Origin: Lachnospiraceae bacterium
GTDB lineage: Bacteria > Bacillota > Clostridia > Lachnospirales > Lachnospiraceae
Assembly (NCBI GenBank): GCA_017624235.1
Contig: JAGANL010000013.1
Coordinates: forward strand, 62,001 to 126,000
Direction: 5' to 3'
DNA: 64,000 nucleotides
Shown here: one piece after another, positions 8,705 through 17,730 of the stretch
Layout of the letters: each line of letters begins with the position of its first letter
How positions within the stretch are numbered: position 1 is the stretch's first letter
The notes under the pieces: model-generated
Database searches by the model: none
What the model was told of the DNA's origin: nothing
The model's input: only the letters and a program-made list of their open reading frames with translations
Position numbers and translations under genes: made by a program

Positions 8705-9067
8705 TCAGCCCTCTCCCGTAAAATTTAGAGGCACCTCATGCTCCTTTCCGCATTGAGGACATACGACCTTCATAGCAGGAGGCTCACAGTCGTTGATTCT
8801 CTGATACATATCCTGCAAAAAAGCCAGATCCGCAGTAAAAAATTTTTCTACAATGGAGGGAGTAACTGTTTCTACTCCCTCTAACTCCGTAATAACCTTT
8901 GATAAGATCACAATAGACAGATACGAAGGATTTGCCTGTACCCTTGGATCTCTGACAGCTCCGATTTCATCTCCTGCCGTAGCCAGACGCATCTTTCCGT
9001 TCCTGCATACTTCACCCGCCTGATTCAGATAACCCCGGGGCAGTTTAAAATCATATATTGTTGTCAT
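8705..9067 (-). CDS. Tail-assembly-chaperone-like CIS protein with C-terminal CPxCG motif
   Basis: 120 residues. Helical body (SYLSIVILSKVITELEGVET and EKFFTADLAFLQDMYQRIND) like phage tail assembly (chaperone) proteins, ending in VVCPQCGKEHEVPLNFTGEG, a one-half zinc-knuckle motif. It lies between the tube gene (16 bp upstream) and the DUF6760-like frame. In lambda and Mu the equivalent position holds a chaperone made in two forms by a -1 frameshift; the same arrangement is visible here. Family assignment rests on position and style rather than on a clear motif. Confidence 0.72.
   Translation of the reverse strand: MTTIYDFKLPRGYLNQAGEVCRNGKMRLATAGDEIGAVRDPRVQANPSYLSIVILSKVITELEGVETVTPSIVEKFFTADLAFLQDMYQRINDCEPPAMKVVCPQCGKEHEVPLNFTGEG
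8720..8726 (-). promoter_or_regulatory. Candidate -1 programmed frameshift site (A AAT TTT)
   Basis: On the minus strand the zero frame reads CTA AAT TTT ACG near the 3' end of the chaperone-like gene, which gives the canonical X XXY YYZ heptamer A AAT TTT. Slipping back one base gives AAA TTT, then TAC GGG, and reading continues without a stop through LKLYPEDQMYEE to 8505, joining the two frames into a protein of about 187 residues. An SD-like GGGAGAGGG follows the heptamer. A stimulatory hairpin was not convincingly found. Confidence 0.6.
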
Positions 9068-9083
9068 TCTCTATATCTTCCTT

Positions 9084-9584
9084 CTAATTTGGTATTACCA
9101 ATTCTTCATATGCGATTTCTACAGATTCAATCGCCACTTCATTGGCAGTTGCATTCAGATCCGGCGCACTGTATTTGGTTACCCATGCATTCGTCAAAAC
9201 CCATACGCGTGTCCCGCTGATGCTCGTTACCGGTGTTGACGGTGCGCCTCCGTTCGTATCAATCAGTTCGATGGATACCTTCGAACGCGGCATCTCGCCT
9301 CTCGTCTCACTGACACATTGCTGGATCCATGTTTTAAACGCATTATCAATGGTATAGCCCATTTTTAAAGTCACATTTCCATGCTTTACCAGTCCCGGAA
9401 TCTTGACCGGAGCAAGGCTGTGGGCATTTCCCTGACGAAATTCAATTACGTCCACAGATGCCTCCACTCCACTGACCTCGGTAAAAGCGGCTGTTCCGCT
9501 GACCGATTCCACGGTCACCAGAAAATTCATTTTTGTTAAGGGATATGCAAGTCCTGCACCATTATCATATGTCGCCATAGTCAT
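9084..9584 (-). CDS. Tail-tube (inner tube) protein, gp19-like
   Basis: 166 residues, standard for T4 gp19-like/Afp1-type tube proteins. Clear motifs: PLTKMNFLVTVESVSGTAAF, TEVSGVEASVDVIEFRQGN, KIPGLVKHGNVTLKMGYTID then AFKTWIQQC, and the C-terminal EVAIESVEIAYEELVIPN. This is the main tube subunit by its position directly after the sheath gene. Start ATG at 9584, with GAAAAGGAGTAGATG context; a second Met two codons on is possible. Confidence 0.93.
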   Translation of the reverse strand: MTMATYDNGAGLAYPLTKMNFLVTVESVSGTAAFTEVSGVEASVDVIEFRQGNAHSLAPVKIPGLVKHGNVTLKMGYTIDNAFKTWIQQCVSETRGEMPRSKVSIELIDTNGGAPSTPVTSISGTRVWVLTNAWVTKYSAPDLNATANEVAIESVEIAYEELVIPN

Positions 9585-9607
9585 CTACTCCTTTTCTTTC
9601 TCTGTTT

Positions 9608-11308
9608 CTATTCTTCTGACGCTGCTGCTTCCGCCGTAAATTGTGTAACACGGAAAATTACAAATTCTGCCGGACGTGAAGGCGCTATACCAATGTTGCA
9701 GATCAGTCTGCCGTTTTTAATATCGTCATTTGTCATGGTGGACGGTCCGATTTCTACAAAAAAGCTCTCCTGTGGTGTTGCCCCTGCCAGCATACCGCTT
9801 CTCCACAAAGTATCCAGAAATGTATTGATCGTAATGCTTACTCTCGTCCAGAGCGATGCATCATTTGGCTCAAATACAACCCAGTTTGTATTGGCTTTAA
9901 TACTTTCTTCTACATAAATAAACAGTCTTCTGACATTGACATACTTAAATGCACTGTTGCTGCTGGCCGTGCGTGCACCCCATACGCGGATTCCCTGTCC
10001 CGGAAGCGCTCTGATCAGGTTTACTCCCACCGGATTTAAAATATCCTGCTCCTGCTTGGTAAAGGAAATATCCAGTCCACTGCACATTACCGTTTCATTG
10101 GCCGGAGCCTTATGTACGCCTCTGGAAATATCTGTCCTTGCATAGATGCCCATCACTGCACCGGACGGAGGGAAATAGCCTTCCTTCTGGGTAGAACGGT
10201 CAAAATTCTGAATCCACGGATGGTACATAGCTGCATAGGTACTGTCGATCATTTCCCTGTATTCTGTCAGTTCCTTCGTATCGGACATACCCTTCGGCAT
10301 ATCCAGAACAGCGAAACGACTGCCTGTATTTTCACAATGCGCTACCAGGGATACCATAACCTCCGGGATGGTAACGCCTGGTACTGCCAGCATACTGATC
10401 ACAGAGTTTTCCAAAAAGGCCTGAATGCCTGTACGCTTTCCGGCTCCCTTATCCACGCCGATAAAGGTTCCTGCATTGACCTTCGCCATGCTTCCGTCGC
10501 TTCCGCCTTCCAGCATAATGGTTCCGGAACTGATACCTGTACCCAGAATTTCTTCTACCGGATTGCCGGCTTCCATCAACTGCTCTGCCTTTACACGGAT
10601 CAGACGGCTCTTTTCCAGCTTCCCTACAAAATAATTCGGAGAAGCCACATTAAAGCTCAGGCCGCTGTAAACCTCTACCTCTTCATTATAGCGCACCTGC
10701 AGCTCTGTTTCTACCAGATATAATACCGTCTGCGGAACCAGCGCTTTGTCCACAACCTCTTTTTCAAAGGCCTCTTCAAAGGTAATATCGTTGTCAAAAA
10801 TCGTGCTGATACGGTTGTATGTACCATCCACCTCCACGATATCCCCTTCTGCAAAGCCTGCTGCGGAACGTGCCGTATAAGTCTTATCGCCTTTCTTGTC
10901 TACCAGCTGAAGCTTTTTCTTTAAGACCGTCGAAAAGGTTACCTGTACACGATTTCCCCAGCTTCCTTCATTCGCCGCCTCCACGTGCAGAATTCCTTTC
11001 TGAACAGATGCTTTTTTTGCATCCTCCGGTACTACTCTGACTACATAGCAGCGGGTTCCTCCATTCATAAAGAATTGCTCTACACCGCTTGCCAGATAAC
11101 GGTACTCTCCATGTGTGAATTCACTTAAAGGTCCTCCAAAGGTTCTTAAAAATTCAGCATAAGAGGGAATAAAGGTCGGCGCACCCACAGTCGGACCTTT
11201 TACTGCCATTCCGACAAAACCTGCCGTACTGGTTCCTACTCCTTCAATTGATCTGGGGGAATTATCGTATTCCTCCACATATACTCCCGGTGATAAATAT
11301 TCAGCCAT
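9608..11308 (-). CDS. Contractile sheath protein
   Basis: 566 residues from ATG 11308 (ribosome site AAAGGAG, 5 bp upstream); the open frame extends farther upstream but the protein start MAEYLSPGVYVEEYDNSPRS is the family N-terminus (YxxPGVYxEE). The C-terminus carries TRVSITINTFLDTLWRSGML, GATPQESFFVEIGPSTMTND and LICNIGIAPSRPAEFVIFR, the conserved handshake domain of phage/eCIS sheath proteins. Only one sheath gene is present in the window, whereas Afp and PVC carry three. The product is cytosolic and assembles around the tube. Confidence 0.96.
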   Translation of the reverse strand: MAEYLSPGVYVEEYDNSPRSIEGVGTSTAGFVGMAVKGPTVGAPTFIPSYAEFLRTFGGPLSEFTHGEYRYLASGVEQFFMNGGTRCYVVRVVPEDAKKASVQKGILHVEAANEGSWGNRVQVTFSTVLKKKLQLVDKKGDKTYTARSAAGFAEGDIVEVDGTYNRISTIFDNDITFEEAFEKEVVDKALVPQTVLYLVETELQVRYNEEVEVYSGLSFNVASPNYFVGKLEKSRLIRVKAEQLMEAGNPVEEILGTGISSGTIMLEGGSDGSMAKVNAGTFIGVDKGAGKRTGIQAFLENSVISMLAVPGVTIPEVMVSLVAHCENTGSRFAVLDMPKGMSDTKELTEYREMIDSTYAAMYHPWIQNFDRSTQKEGYFPPSGAVMGIYARTDISRGVHKAPANETVMCSGLDISFTKQEQDILNPVGVNLIRALPGQGIRVWGARTASSNSAFKYVNVRRLFIYVEESIKANTNWVVFEPNDASLWTRVSITINTFLDTLWRSGMLAGATPQESFFVEIGPSTMTNDDIKNGRLICNIGIAPSRPAEFVIFRVTQFTAEAAASEE

Positions 11309-11340
11309 ATTTTTCTCCTTTCTGCTGACGCTCTTATTTT

Positions 11341-11724
11341 TTATAATACTGTCTTCTTTTGTCCCGGATCGGCAATGGAAATGACACCTCCAAAGGTGCA
11401 CGTAATTTTAGCCTCTCCTGTCAGACATGGAATTCCTTCCACTAATACCCTGCTCTGAAGCTCCGTCCATACTCCGCAGGTCTGCGGTGTACACGGCTGC
11501 GGCACGATAACCCCTGTCGCACTTAAAACAGGCGCGATTGCCGGATGGGTCGGACAGACACATGAGCTACACGGCACAATATTGACAAATGCCGCACCAT
11601 CCTTTATCGTCAGCGCCGGCTTTGCCTCCAGAACCAGCTTCTGCTGACTGGTCGCCTTCAATGTCCCCGGCCCCGCTCCTCCTGAACACCTGTAGACCGC
11701 TCCTGATACTACCAAAGCATTCAT
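11341..11724 (-). CDS. PAAR-like spike-tip protein (DUF4280)
   Basis: 127 residues from ATG 11724, chosen because GGAAAGGAGGAAGGA precedes it and the text MNALVVSGAVYRCSGGAGPG is the usual start; a GTG 18 bp upstream is less likely. Features: DGAAFVNIVPCSSCVCPTHP, a middle Cys pair near QPCTPQTCGVW, and a C-terminal GEAKITCTFGGVISI. Cys-rich DUF4280 proteins are PAAR-like tips that bind the spike end and may carry effectors. Located directly upstream of the sheath gene. Confidence 0.9.
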   Translation of the reverse strand: MNALVVSGAVYRCSGGAGPGTLKATSQQKLVLEAKPALTIKDGAAFVNIVPCSSCVCPTHPAIAPVLSATGVIVPQPCTPQTCGVWTELQSRVLVEGIPCLTGEAKITCTFGGVISIADPGQKKTVL

Positions 11725-11752
11725 TCCTTCCTCCTTTCCCACAGGTTTCCTG

Positions 11753-14395
11753 TCACTGTGTCTGTCTCAACAATAATTCCGTTAACTGTTCCGATGTTTC
11801 AATAATATCTTCCTCTGCAAGCACGGCATACTCTGTGCCCTCTATTGCATATGCCCGGCAGCCAAACTGTTCAAAGACATATTCCGGCGGCAGATAAAGT
11901 ACCCCGCCATAGCCGGCGGCTGACTCCATTTCTTCTGTGATGTCCGTCTCTCGTTTCACCTGCTTTTGAAAAGCGGTAAACTGATAGTAACTGCTGCCCT
12001 TGGAAAGAATTGCCGTCTTTTTTGTATCATTCCATAAATAACGGTATCCGGTATAAGCTGCCAGTGCCGAAACGGATACGAATCCATCCCCTGACTTCTG
12101 TTTAAATATGCACAAATCAGTGTTTGCCTCCAGAGAAGCCGCAAGCGTCGCTGCACTCTGTTCCAGCTGTGAATCATCTTCCGATGCTCCATAAGCTGCC
12201 AGCGCCATTACGGCTGCCAGCATTTCCTCCGGTGAAGCCGGATTCTCTGACGCAGCGTTTGTCTCTGACACAGCTGTTTTGTCTGACGCAGTACCCTGTC
12301 CATTTTCCTCCCGGGCTGCACCGCTCTGTGCTGTCTGACTCTGGATGTTGCCTCCCAGTGCCGTCTCCAGCACTGCCAGCGCCTGTGTGGGAGAAAGAGT
12401 TTTTCCTACAGGCCGTATCACATCACTGTACTGTGCAACAGCCTCCTCTGTTTTCTCGATCAAATCGTCATATTCCGTCTTATCTGAGAGAAAGCTGGCA
12501 GATACCATGTCCTTGTAAAGCTCTTTTAATACATTGCCTGCCATAGAAGAACCCGATCCCAGTAAAGAGATCAGACCATCCAGACTGGCTTCCAGACTGA
12601 CCAGCTCCTCCTGCGAGCCGGTTTTGCTCTGCAAAACTGTCTTTGCATCATTTTTCAGCTGTTGAATATTGGAAGCCTCTGTGCCATCCTTCAGCTCTGC
12701 ACCGGCAATAGCAATCTGTCTTTCTAATGCTGCTATCTGACTTTTGGTTCCTGCATCATCCCGCCCTGCAGATGACTCCAAAGCTGCTTTCTTCTCATAC
12801 AACTCATTCAGCCGGGCCTCCTGCTCCCCTGCCGCCTTCTGTATCTCGTCTTCCTTGGCTGCAATTCTTGCCTCCAGGCGGTTCGCCGCATCCATATCCA
12901 GATCGTCCAGAGCCTGCAGGAGCTGTTCCTGCAAATCTGCCTTTTCTTCATACAGACGATCTAACGGCACCCCTGTGTTTCCGCCTGCTATATCTGAAAG
13001 CAGTTTCTGTAGCCAGAGAAGATGGCTTTCTACCGAAGTCTGTGCTGTCTGCTCAAATTCATCTGACGGTATGGCATTGCCAAAGCTCTCTACCCGTTCC
13101 ATCCTCTGTTTGACATACTCCTGGGCCGCGTCCTTCTCCATTCGTTCTACCGCCGCCTGTATATAAAACTGCAGTTCATTGCGGTCTATATCATATGCTG
13201 CCGTATCCCGTGACATAATGTTTTCCAGAATTACATGTGAGGAATTTTTCTGCACTGCCTCCCGATACTCCTGACTCACTCCCATGGAAAGCGCTGCCGT
13301 ATACTGATCATCCATCTGCGGCAGCAGCTTCTCCTCTAAGAGAGCAAGCTCACCTGCCTGATCGTAAATCTCGGAAGCCATAATACGCTGCAGCTTTAAA
13401 AGTTCCTGCACATCTCCATCACAGGCAGTATGATTGCCAGCCTCTGCCTGACTGATCAAATCCGCACTGATCTGATATTGCAGACTGCCCATAACCGTAT
13501 CACCGGCATTCAGTTCATTGCCCTGCGCCTCTATAATACTTTCTGCAAGATTTTTATCACTGTCCTGTATTGCCGTCATCAGGGCCTGATCCATCCGGTA
13601 TGATTCTTCCTCATCCTCCGTCTGTGTATCTCCCACCTGACTTTCCAGTACCTGTAAAGACTCCGATACCTTTTCATATACTACAGCTCTTCTGGACGAA
13701 TCCAGCTTCCCCAGCACCTCCTGCACTGCCTCTCTCTCCTGCTGCGGTGCATTATACTGGCACAACACTGTATAATAGATCTGAAGCGCTTCCAGCTGTC
13801 TGTCATAACGCGCTGTTTCACTGTCTCTGGTATTCGTCTCTTCAAAGAAATTCCGAATCAGCTTCCTGTTTCTTTTTTCCGTATCGTCTCCGCCTTCCGA
13901 TTGTGAGAGCATATCATACTGCAGCTTTAACGGCTCCAGCTCCGGCAGACTCTCCAGATCATAAAGCGGTCTGATGTCAAAAACAGATACTGTCCGCCCG
14001 GTACGCAGGTCATGCGTAATACCATCCGCACCCGTGCGATGCGTCAGATAAAGAGCTTCAATCTCTTCATCGTCTACAACAGCTCCGGTTTCCATGATGT
14101 CGGAAAGAGAAGCTGCATCGGTAATATCGATCCATTTTCCGTCTGCCAGTTCCGACTTATAATACCGGTTCATTTGATTGGAATCCGATGCCGAGGTCTC
14201 TGCAATCTGATACAGCTCATCCGTGAGACTGCTCAGATGGATCAGATGTGTTCCTATGATAAGCATGGAATTCTGCTCTGCCTCCGCATCAATATGGACA
14301 CCCTCTCCATCAAATACTGCCTGTGTGCGAAACAGCCTTGTACCCACGGCAAAAACAGCTGCCACGATCACCAGACTGCCTATTATGTATTTCAT
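11753..14395 (-). CDS. Membrane-anchored coiled-coil protein with C-terminal copper-amine-oxidase-N-like domain
   Basis: 880 residues from ATG 14395 (a GTG at 14419 would add VRRRWAKR, also plausible; both have weak ribosome sites). N-terminal signal anchor MKYIIGSLVIVAAVFAVGTR, so most of the chain is outside. Long helical, Glu/Gln/Asp-rich body with coiled-coil heptads around residues 90-680 (LYEKKAALESSAGRDDAG region), then a Ser/Ala/Thr-rich linker, and a C-terminal ~130-residue domain (VSVSALAAYTGYRYLWNDTK, TAILSKGSSYYQFTA) like the stalk domains of Cu_amine_oxidN1 type often found in wall-attached Firmicutes proteins. Not a known CIS part; it could span the wall or hold the particle. 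That role is inference. Confidence 0.75.
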   Translation of the reverse strand: MKYIIGSLVIVAAVFAVGTRLFRTQAVFDGEGVHIDAEAEQNSMLIIGTHLIHLSSLTDELYQIAETSASDSNQMNRYYKSELADGKWIDITDAASLSDIMETGAVVDDEEIEALYLTHRTGADGITHDLRTGRTVSVFDIRPLYDLESLPELEPLKLQYDMLSQSEGGDDTEKRNRKLIRNFFEETNTRDSETARYDRQLEALQIYYTVLCQYNAPQQEREAVQEVLGKLDSSRRAVVYEKVSESLQVLESQVGDTQTEDEEESYRMDQALMTAIQDSDKNLAESIIEAQGNELNAGDTVMGSLQYQISADLISQAEAGNHTACDGDVQELLKLQRIMASEIYDQAGELALLEEKLLPQMDDQYTAALSMGVSQEYREAVQKNSSHVILENIMSRDTAAYDIDRNELQFYIQAAVERMEKDAAQEYVKQRMERVESFGNAIPSDEFEQTAQTSVESHLLWLQKLLSDIAGGNTGVPLDRLYEEKADLQEQLLQALDDLDMDAANRLEARIAAKEDEIQKAAGEQEARLNELYEKKAALESSAGRDDAGTKSQIAALERQIAIAGAELKDGTEASNIQQLKNDAKTVLQSKTGSQEELVSLEASLDGLISLLGSGSSMAGNVLKELYKDMVSASFLSDKTEYDDLIEKTEEAVAQYSDVIRPVGKTLSPTQALAVLETALGGNIQSQTAQSGAAREENGQGTASDKTAVSETNAASENPASPEEMLAAVMALAAYGASEDDSQLEQSAATLAASLEANTDLCIFKQKSGDGFVSVSALAAYTGYRYLWNDTKKTAILSKGSSYYQFTAFQKQVKRETDITEEMESAAGYGGVLYLPPEYVFEQFGCRAYAIEGTEYAVLAEEDIIETSEQLTELLLRQTQ

Positions 14396-14459
14396 CCGTT
14401 TTGCCCATCTTCTTCTCACTCTGCCACCACATGCCCTGCCGGCTGCCTTTCTCCCTGTA

Positions 14460-16487
14460 TTATTCGTCCACGTAAACATTACCGGAAAGTGTATCCAAAT
14501 AACCTTCGTACAGCAGCGTTCCGCCTTCATCATAAAATTGAATGACAAGCTCTCCCAAATCTGCCGTTATCGCTGCCAGATAAACAAAGCTCTCTTCAAT
14601 CGGAATCAACTCTTCTGAATAAATATTCTTTCCTGTCGGATCCTGTATCCGGTATGCCACAATCGGTTCTGTGCTTTCCGGCGAAATGGAAATTTCCGTC
14701 GTTCCGGTTATCTGATTCGTCGAATAGGTATAGGACGCAGCCTTTCTGCGATTGTCCGTCTCTACACGATAATTTCCGTAAAGCTCCAGCTGTGCGCGGT
14801 TTACCTGTGAATCAATCTCACAGACCTGTACCAGCTTTTCTCCGTCATATAGACGTACCTGCGCACTTTCCACACTTTCAAAATCCAATGCCAGATGCCG
14901 TATCTCCTGATCCGACGGCATTCGTTCCCCAATCTGAACTCCGTTCACCCACAGTTCATAATCCGTAATCTGTATCGTAAAATCATCCGGTATACTGATA
15001 CCAAACAGAAAGATATTATCTTCTATTTTCGTCTGGATATAATAGTAAGCTCCCTCTATCTCATCTACCTGTACAAAGCTGTCACCCCCGGAAGCCGTCT
15101 CCATTGATATGCCGCCTGCTTCCAGATATTTGCTTACTCCCCCGCAGGTCAGCCTGTCAAAGGCATACAGCTGGCTGCTGTATTCCGCCAGCATATCCAT
15201 TTCCTCCAGCTGATACTGTGCATATTCCTCCTGCATATCCGAAAGCTCTTCATAGGGCAGTTCACCCAGCTGATTCCTGATTTCTGCTCTTTCCAGCTCC
15301 GCTTTCAATTTTTCATTACTCTTTACCATGGCCTGATAAGCGTTTTGGGCTGTAATCAGATTTTCGTAGCCGTCCCGTACACTGGTCTCCAGCTGGCTCT
15401 GTGCCTTTTCCTGCTCTGCATATGCATCTGCATAGTCCAAAGCCGATGTATACAATGCGTAAGGATCATCCTCCACATAACGTGAGCCGTCGATTTCTCC
15501 CTTGAACCATTCTCTGGGGATTCGGATAAATAATATTTTCTTCTTTCCATTCCACGGCTCGTCAATCCTCGTCAAAAATTCGTTATAGGCTTTCCTGAAA
15601 GAATATCCATCCAGCTCCTGACCGTTTTTGGCCTGGTTCACATAAGACTGGATGCTGTTCATTTTGGAACCATATTGATTTCTCATCAGGCTTTCATTCA
15701 GGTTCAGACCGATCCGGTTGATAGCGGTATTCATCTTCGTCTCATAAAAGCCCTGATCCATTTCCAGCGTATAGGTTGTCAGGGAATCCAGAGCACTTCT
15801 TGGAATATCTGCTTCCACAAAGGGATCGTTAAAGCGGTAGCCTGCCGTAACATCCAGCTTGATCAGCCTGGAAAGCTTCTGCTTGATATTTTCAAAATTT
15901 CTTTTTTGTGCCGCAAGATCCGAGGTCAGCTTTTCCACCGACTTCGTCATCTTATCTATATCTGCCTGAGAAGCCTCTCCTGTAATCAGCCGCATTTGAT
16001 TCCGGTTCAGGGTTTCCTGCTTTTCCTGTCTAAGCTGCTCAATATAACTGATCTTTTCCTGACAGACATAGGCCTGTATATACAGCAACGATATCTCTTC
16101 CCGCACTCCATAGAGCACATCATTCAGCTGATGCTGCAGCACATCAATTTTGCTGCTGATCTGCAATGGTTTATACTGCCATTCATACTCATCCGCCAGC
16201 GCAGGCTGCTCCGGAAATTTAAAGCTGAGCAGCGGTGTCCAGCGGAAGGTTGCCATATTTTTCTTCTTCATCTGGATGGATTTCACTGCCGCCACATATT
16301 TTACCTGCTGCATTTCAATCTTGGACTGTATGCTTCTGTATTCCCTGCTGCCGGCTATCGCAAGCTGCTGTGCCTGCTGAAGCGTCAAACTCTTTTCTCC
16401 TGCCGCTTCTGCTGTCTGATACGGCAGGAAAGTGAGCAGGAGCATGATAAGGGCCATTCCCATACATCTGAGTCTTTGCATTCTCAT
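14460..16487 (-). CDS. Secreted TolC/outer-membrane-efflux-like helical protein
   Basis: 675 residues. Signal peptide MRMQRLRCMGMALIMLLLTF ending near AEA-AG. Residues about 33-430 resemble the outer membrane efflux (OEP) family: SLTLQQAQQLAIAGSREYRS at the start, a long helix pair with RLITGEASQADIDKMTKSVE and QKLSRLIKLD in repeat 1, and SQLETSVRDGYENLITAQNA then LKAELERAEIRNQLGELPYE in repeat 2. A beta-rich C-terminal region (about 470-675) follows. A TolC-type protein in a bacterium with no visible outer-membrane genes is unusual; it may use the helical hairpins as a rigid spacer. Start ATG 16487 after GGGAGGTACGGT. Confidence 0.78.
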   Translation of the reverse strand: MRMQRLRCMGMALIMLLLTFLPYQTAEAAGEKSLTLQQAQQLAIAGSREYRSIQSKIEMQQVKYVAAVKSIQMKKKNMATFRWTPLLSFKFPEQPALADEYEWQYKPLQISSKIDVLQHQLNDVLYGVREEISLLYIQAYVCQEKISYIEQLRQEKQETLNRNQMRLITGEASQADIDKMTKSVEKLTSDLAAQKRNFENIKQKLSRLIKLDVTAGYRFNDPFVEADIPRSALDSLTTYTLEMDQGFYETKMNTAINRIGLNLNESLMRNQYGSKMNSIQSYVNQAKNGQELDGYSFRKAYNEFLTRIDEPWNGKKKILFIRIPREWFKGEIDGSRYVEDDPYALYTSALDYADAYAEQEKAQSQLETSVRDGYENLITAQNAYQAMVKSNEKLKAELERAEIRNQLGELPYEELSDMQEEYAQYQLEEMDMLAEYSSQLYAFDRLTCGGVSKYLEAGGISMETASGGDSFVQVDEIEGAYYYIQTKIEDNIFLFGISIPDDFTIQITDYELWVNGVQIGERMPSDQEIRHLALDFESVESAQVRLYDGEKLVQVCEIDSQVNRAQLELYGNYRVETDNRRKAASYTYSTNQITGTTEISISPESTEPIVAYRIQDPTGKNIYSEELIPIEESFVYLAAITADLGELVIQFYDEGGTLLYEGYLDTLSGNVYVDE

Positions 16488-16498
16488 ACCGTACCTCC

Positions 16499-17719
16499 CT
16501 ATCGGATGTCCTTTTCTTCCAGCAGATAAAAATCAAAGCCACCGTTTTTCTCCGTGCAAAAAAACGTATAAACATATTTTTCGGTATCAAACCGGTACAG
16601 ATAAGTCAAATGAGAATTATCATAGGCATCCACCCGCATGCAATCCTCCAACAGCTGCGTTGTCTCCATCCGCACTCCGCTGTTCTGTATTCCCTCTTTT
16701 CCTGCAATCGCATTTATAGCTACTGCATCCGGCAGGGTTACTGCAGTATTTCCCTCGTATACCGGTGTTCCGACTGCAGTACTGACCTGCGGAATCCCAT
16801 CCAGGATATTTCCTTCCAAATCAACAGACTGTTTTAATACATAAATGCCATCTGCCGTCCATTCCCCTTCCAGAGTATTTTCTCCGCTGTGTGCTCTGTA
16901 AACGGCGTTGATTTCCGGCAAATACACACAGTACTCCGAAGCCGATGTGTATACCAGCTTTCTGCCGCTATACATAGCGGAGAGCTCCGAAGCCGTTCTG
17001 CCCAAAAGCTCCTCATATACGATAGAATCCCTGTGAAAGCTGCCTTCATAAATCCGGCTCCCGCTCCCGTCATACAGGATTCCATGACCATCCTTTAATC
17101 CGGCGGCAAAGCTCCCTTCATATTCCAGCGTACCGTTTTCACGATACAGTTTCCCTTCTCCGGCAAACTGATTTTCCGCAAAGCTTCCTTCATACCACAA
17201 AGAATTGCTGTCATAATATCTTTTTCCTTCACCGCTGTACTGATTCTCCACAAATGCTCCGCGGTAAACTACATCTCCATCAGGAGCATACAGTATGCCT
17301 TCTCCGTTAGCAGCCCCGCCATCCACCTCTCCCTCGTAAGCCAGATAACCGGATTTTCCCAAAATAGCGACCCTGCCGCTTTTAAATTTCAGCGGTACTG
17401 CATTGTACCGGTAAGTCTCAATCTGCCCGAAAGCCTGATCCGTCCTTTCCGGTTTCAATGCAAAAATCACATACAGACTGACTGCCGCCGTAAAAACAAT
17501 CAGCAAAGCTGCCAGCTTTCTGCTGACCATCCATCTGCCGAAACAGTAATAATCCTGTTTATGCTCCGGTCTTAAATTAAACAGATGGTTCAGATATTCT
17601 CTGATTTTTACCAGCAGATGATTCTTAATATAAGACGGTTTTGTCCAAAGCCTGAGCTTGGAAAAAAGCGGTGAAATTTTGGACTTTATAGTGGCTAAAA
17701 CCGCTTCAAATATACCCAT
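16499..17719 (-). CDS. Single-pass membrane protein with MORN repeats
   Basis: 406 residues. About 65 mostly basic cytoplasmic residues, a membrane segment at about 68-88 (KLAALLIVFTAAVSLYVIFA), then an external part with about five MORN repeats: YEGEVDGGAANGEGILY, YRGAFVENQYSGEGKRYY, YEGSFAENQFAGEGKLY, YEGSFAAGLKDGHGILY and YEGSF. A C-terminal ~170-residue domain is not recognised. MORN repeats bind membranes or partner proteins. It sits 12 bp after the cyclase-like gene and before the TolC-like gene in the CIS operon. Confidence 0.82.
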   Translation of the reverse strand: MGIFEAVLATIKSKISPLFSKLRLWTKPSYIKNHLLVKIREYLNHLFNLRPEHKQDYYCFGRWMVSRKLAALLIVFTAAVSLYVIFALKPERTDQAFGQIETYRYNAVPLKFKSGRVAILGKSGYLAYEGEVDGGAANGEGILYAPDGDVVYRGAFVENQYSGEGKRYYDSNSLWYEGSFAENQFAGEGKLYRENGTLEYEGSFAAGLKDGHGILYDGSGSRIYEGSFHRDSIVYEELLGRTASELSAMYSGRKLVYTSASEYCVYLPEINAVYRAHSGENTLEGEWTADGIYVLKQSVDLEGNILDGIPQVSTAVGTPVYEGNTAVTLPDAVAINAIAGKEGIQNSGVRMETTQLLEDCMRVDAYDNSHLTYLYRFDTEKYVYTFFCTEKNGGFDFYLLEEKDIR

Positions 17720-17730
17720 GCAGCTTCTCC

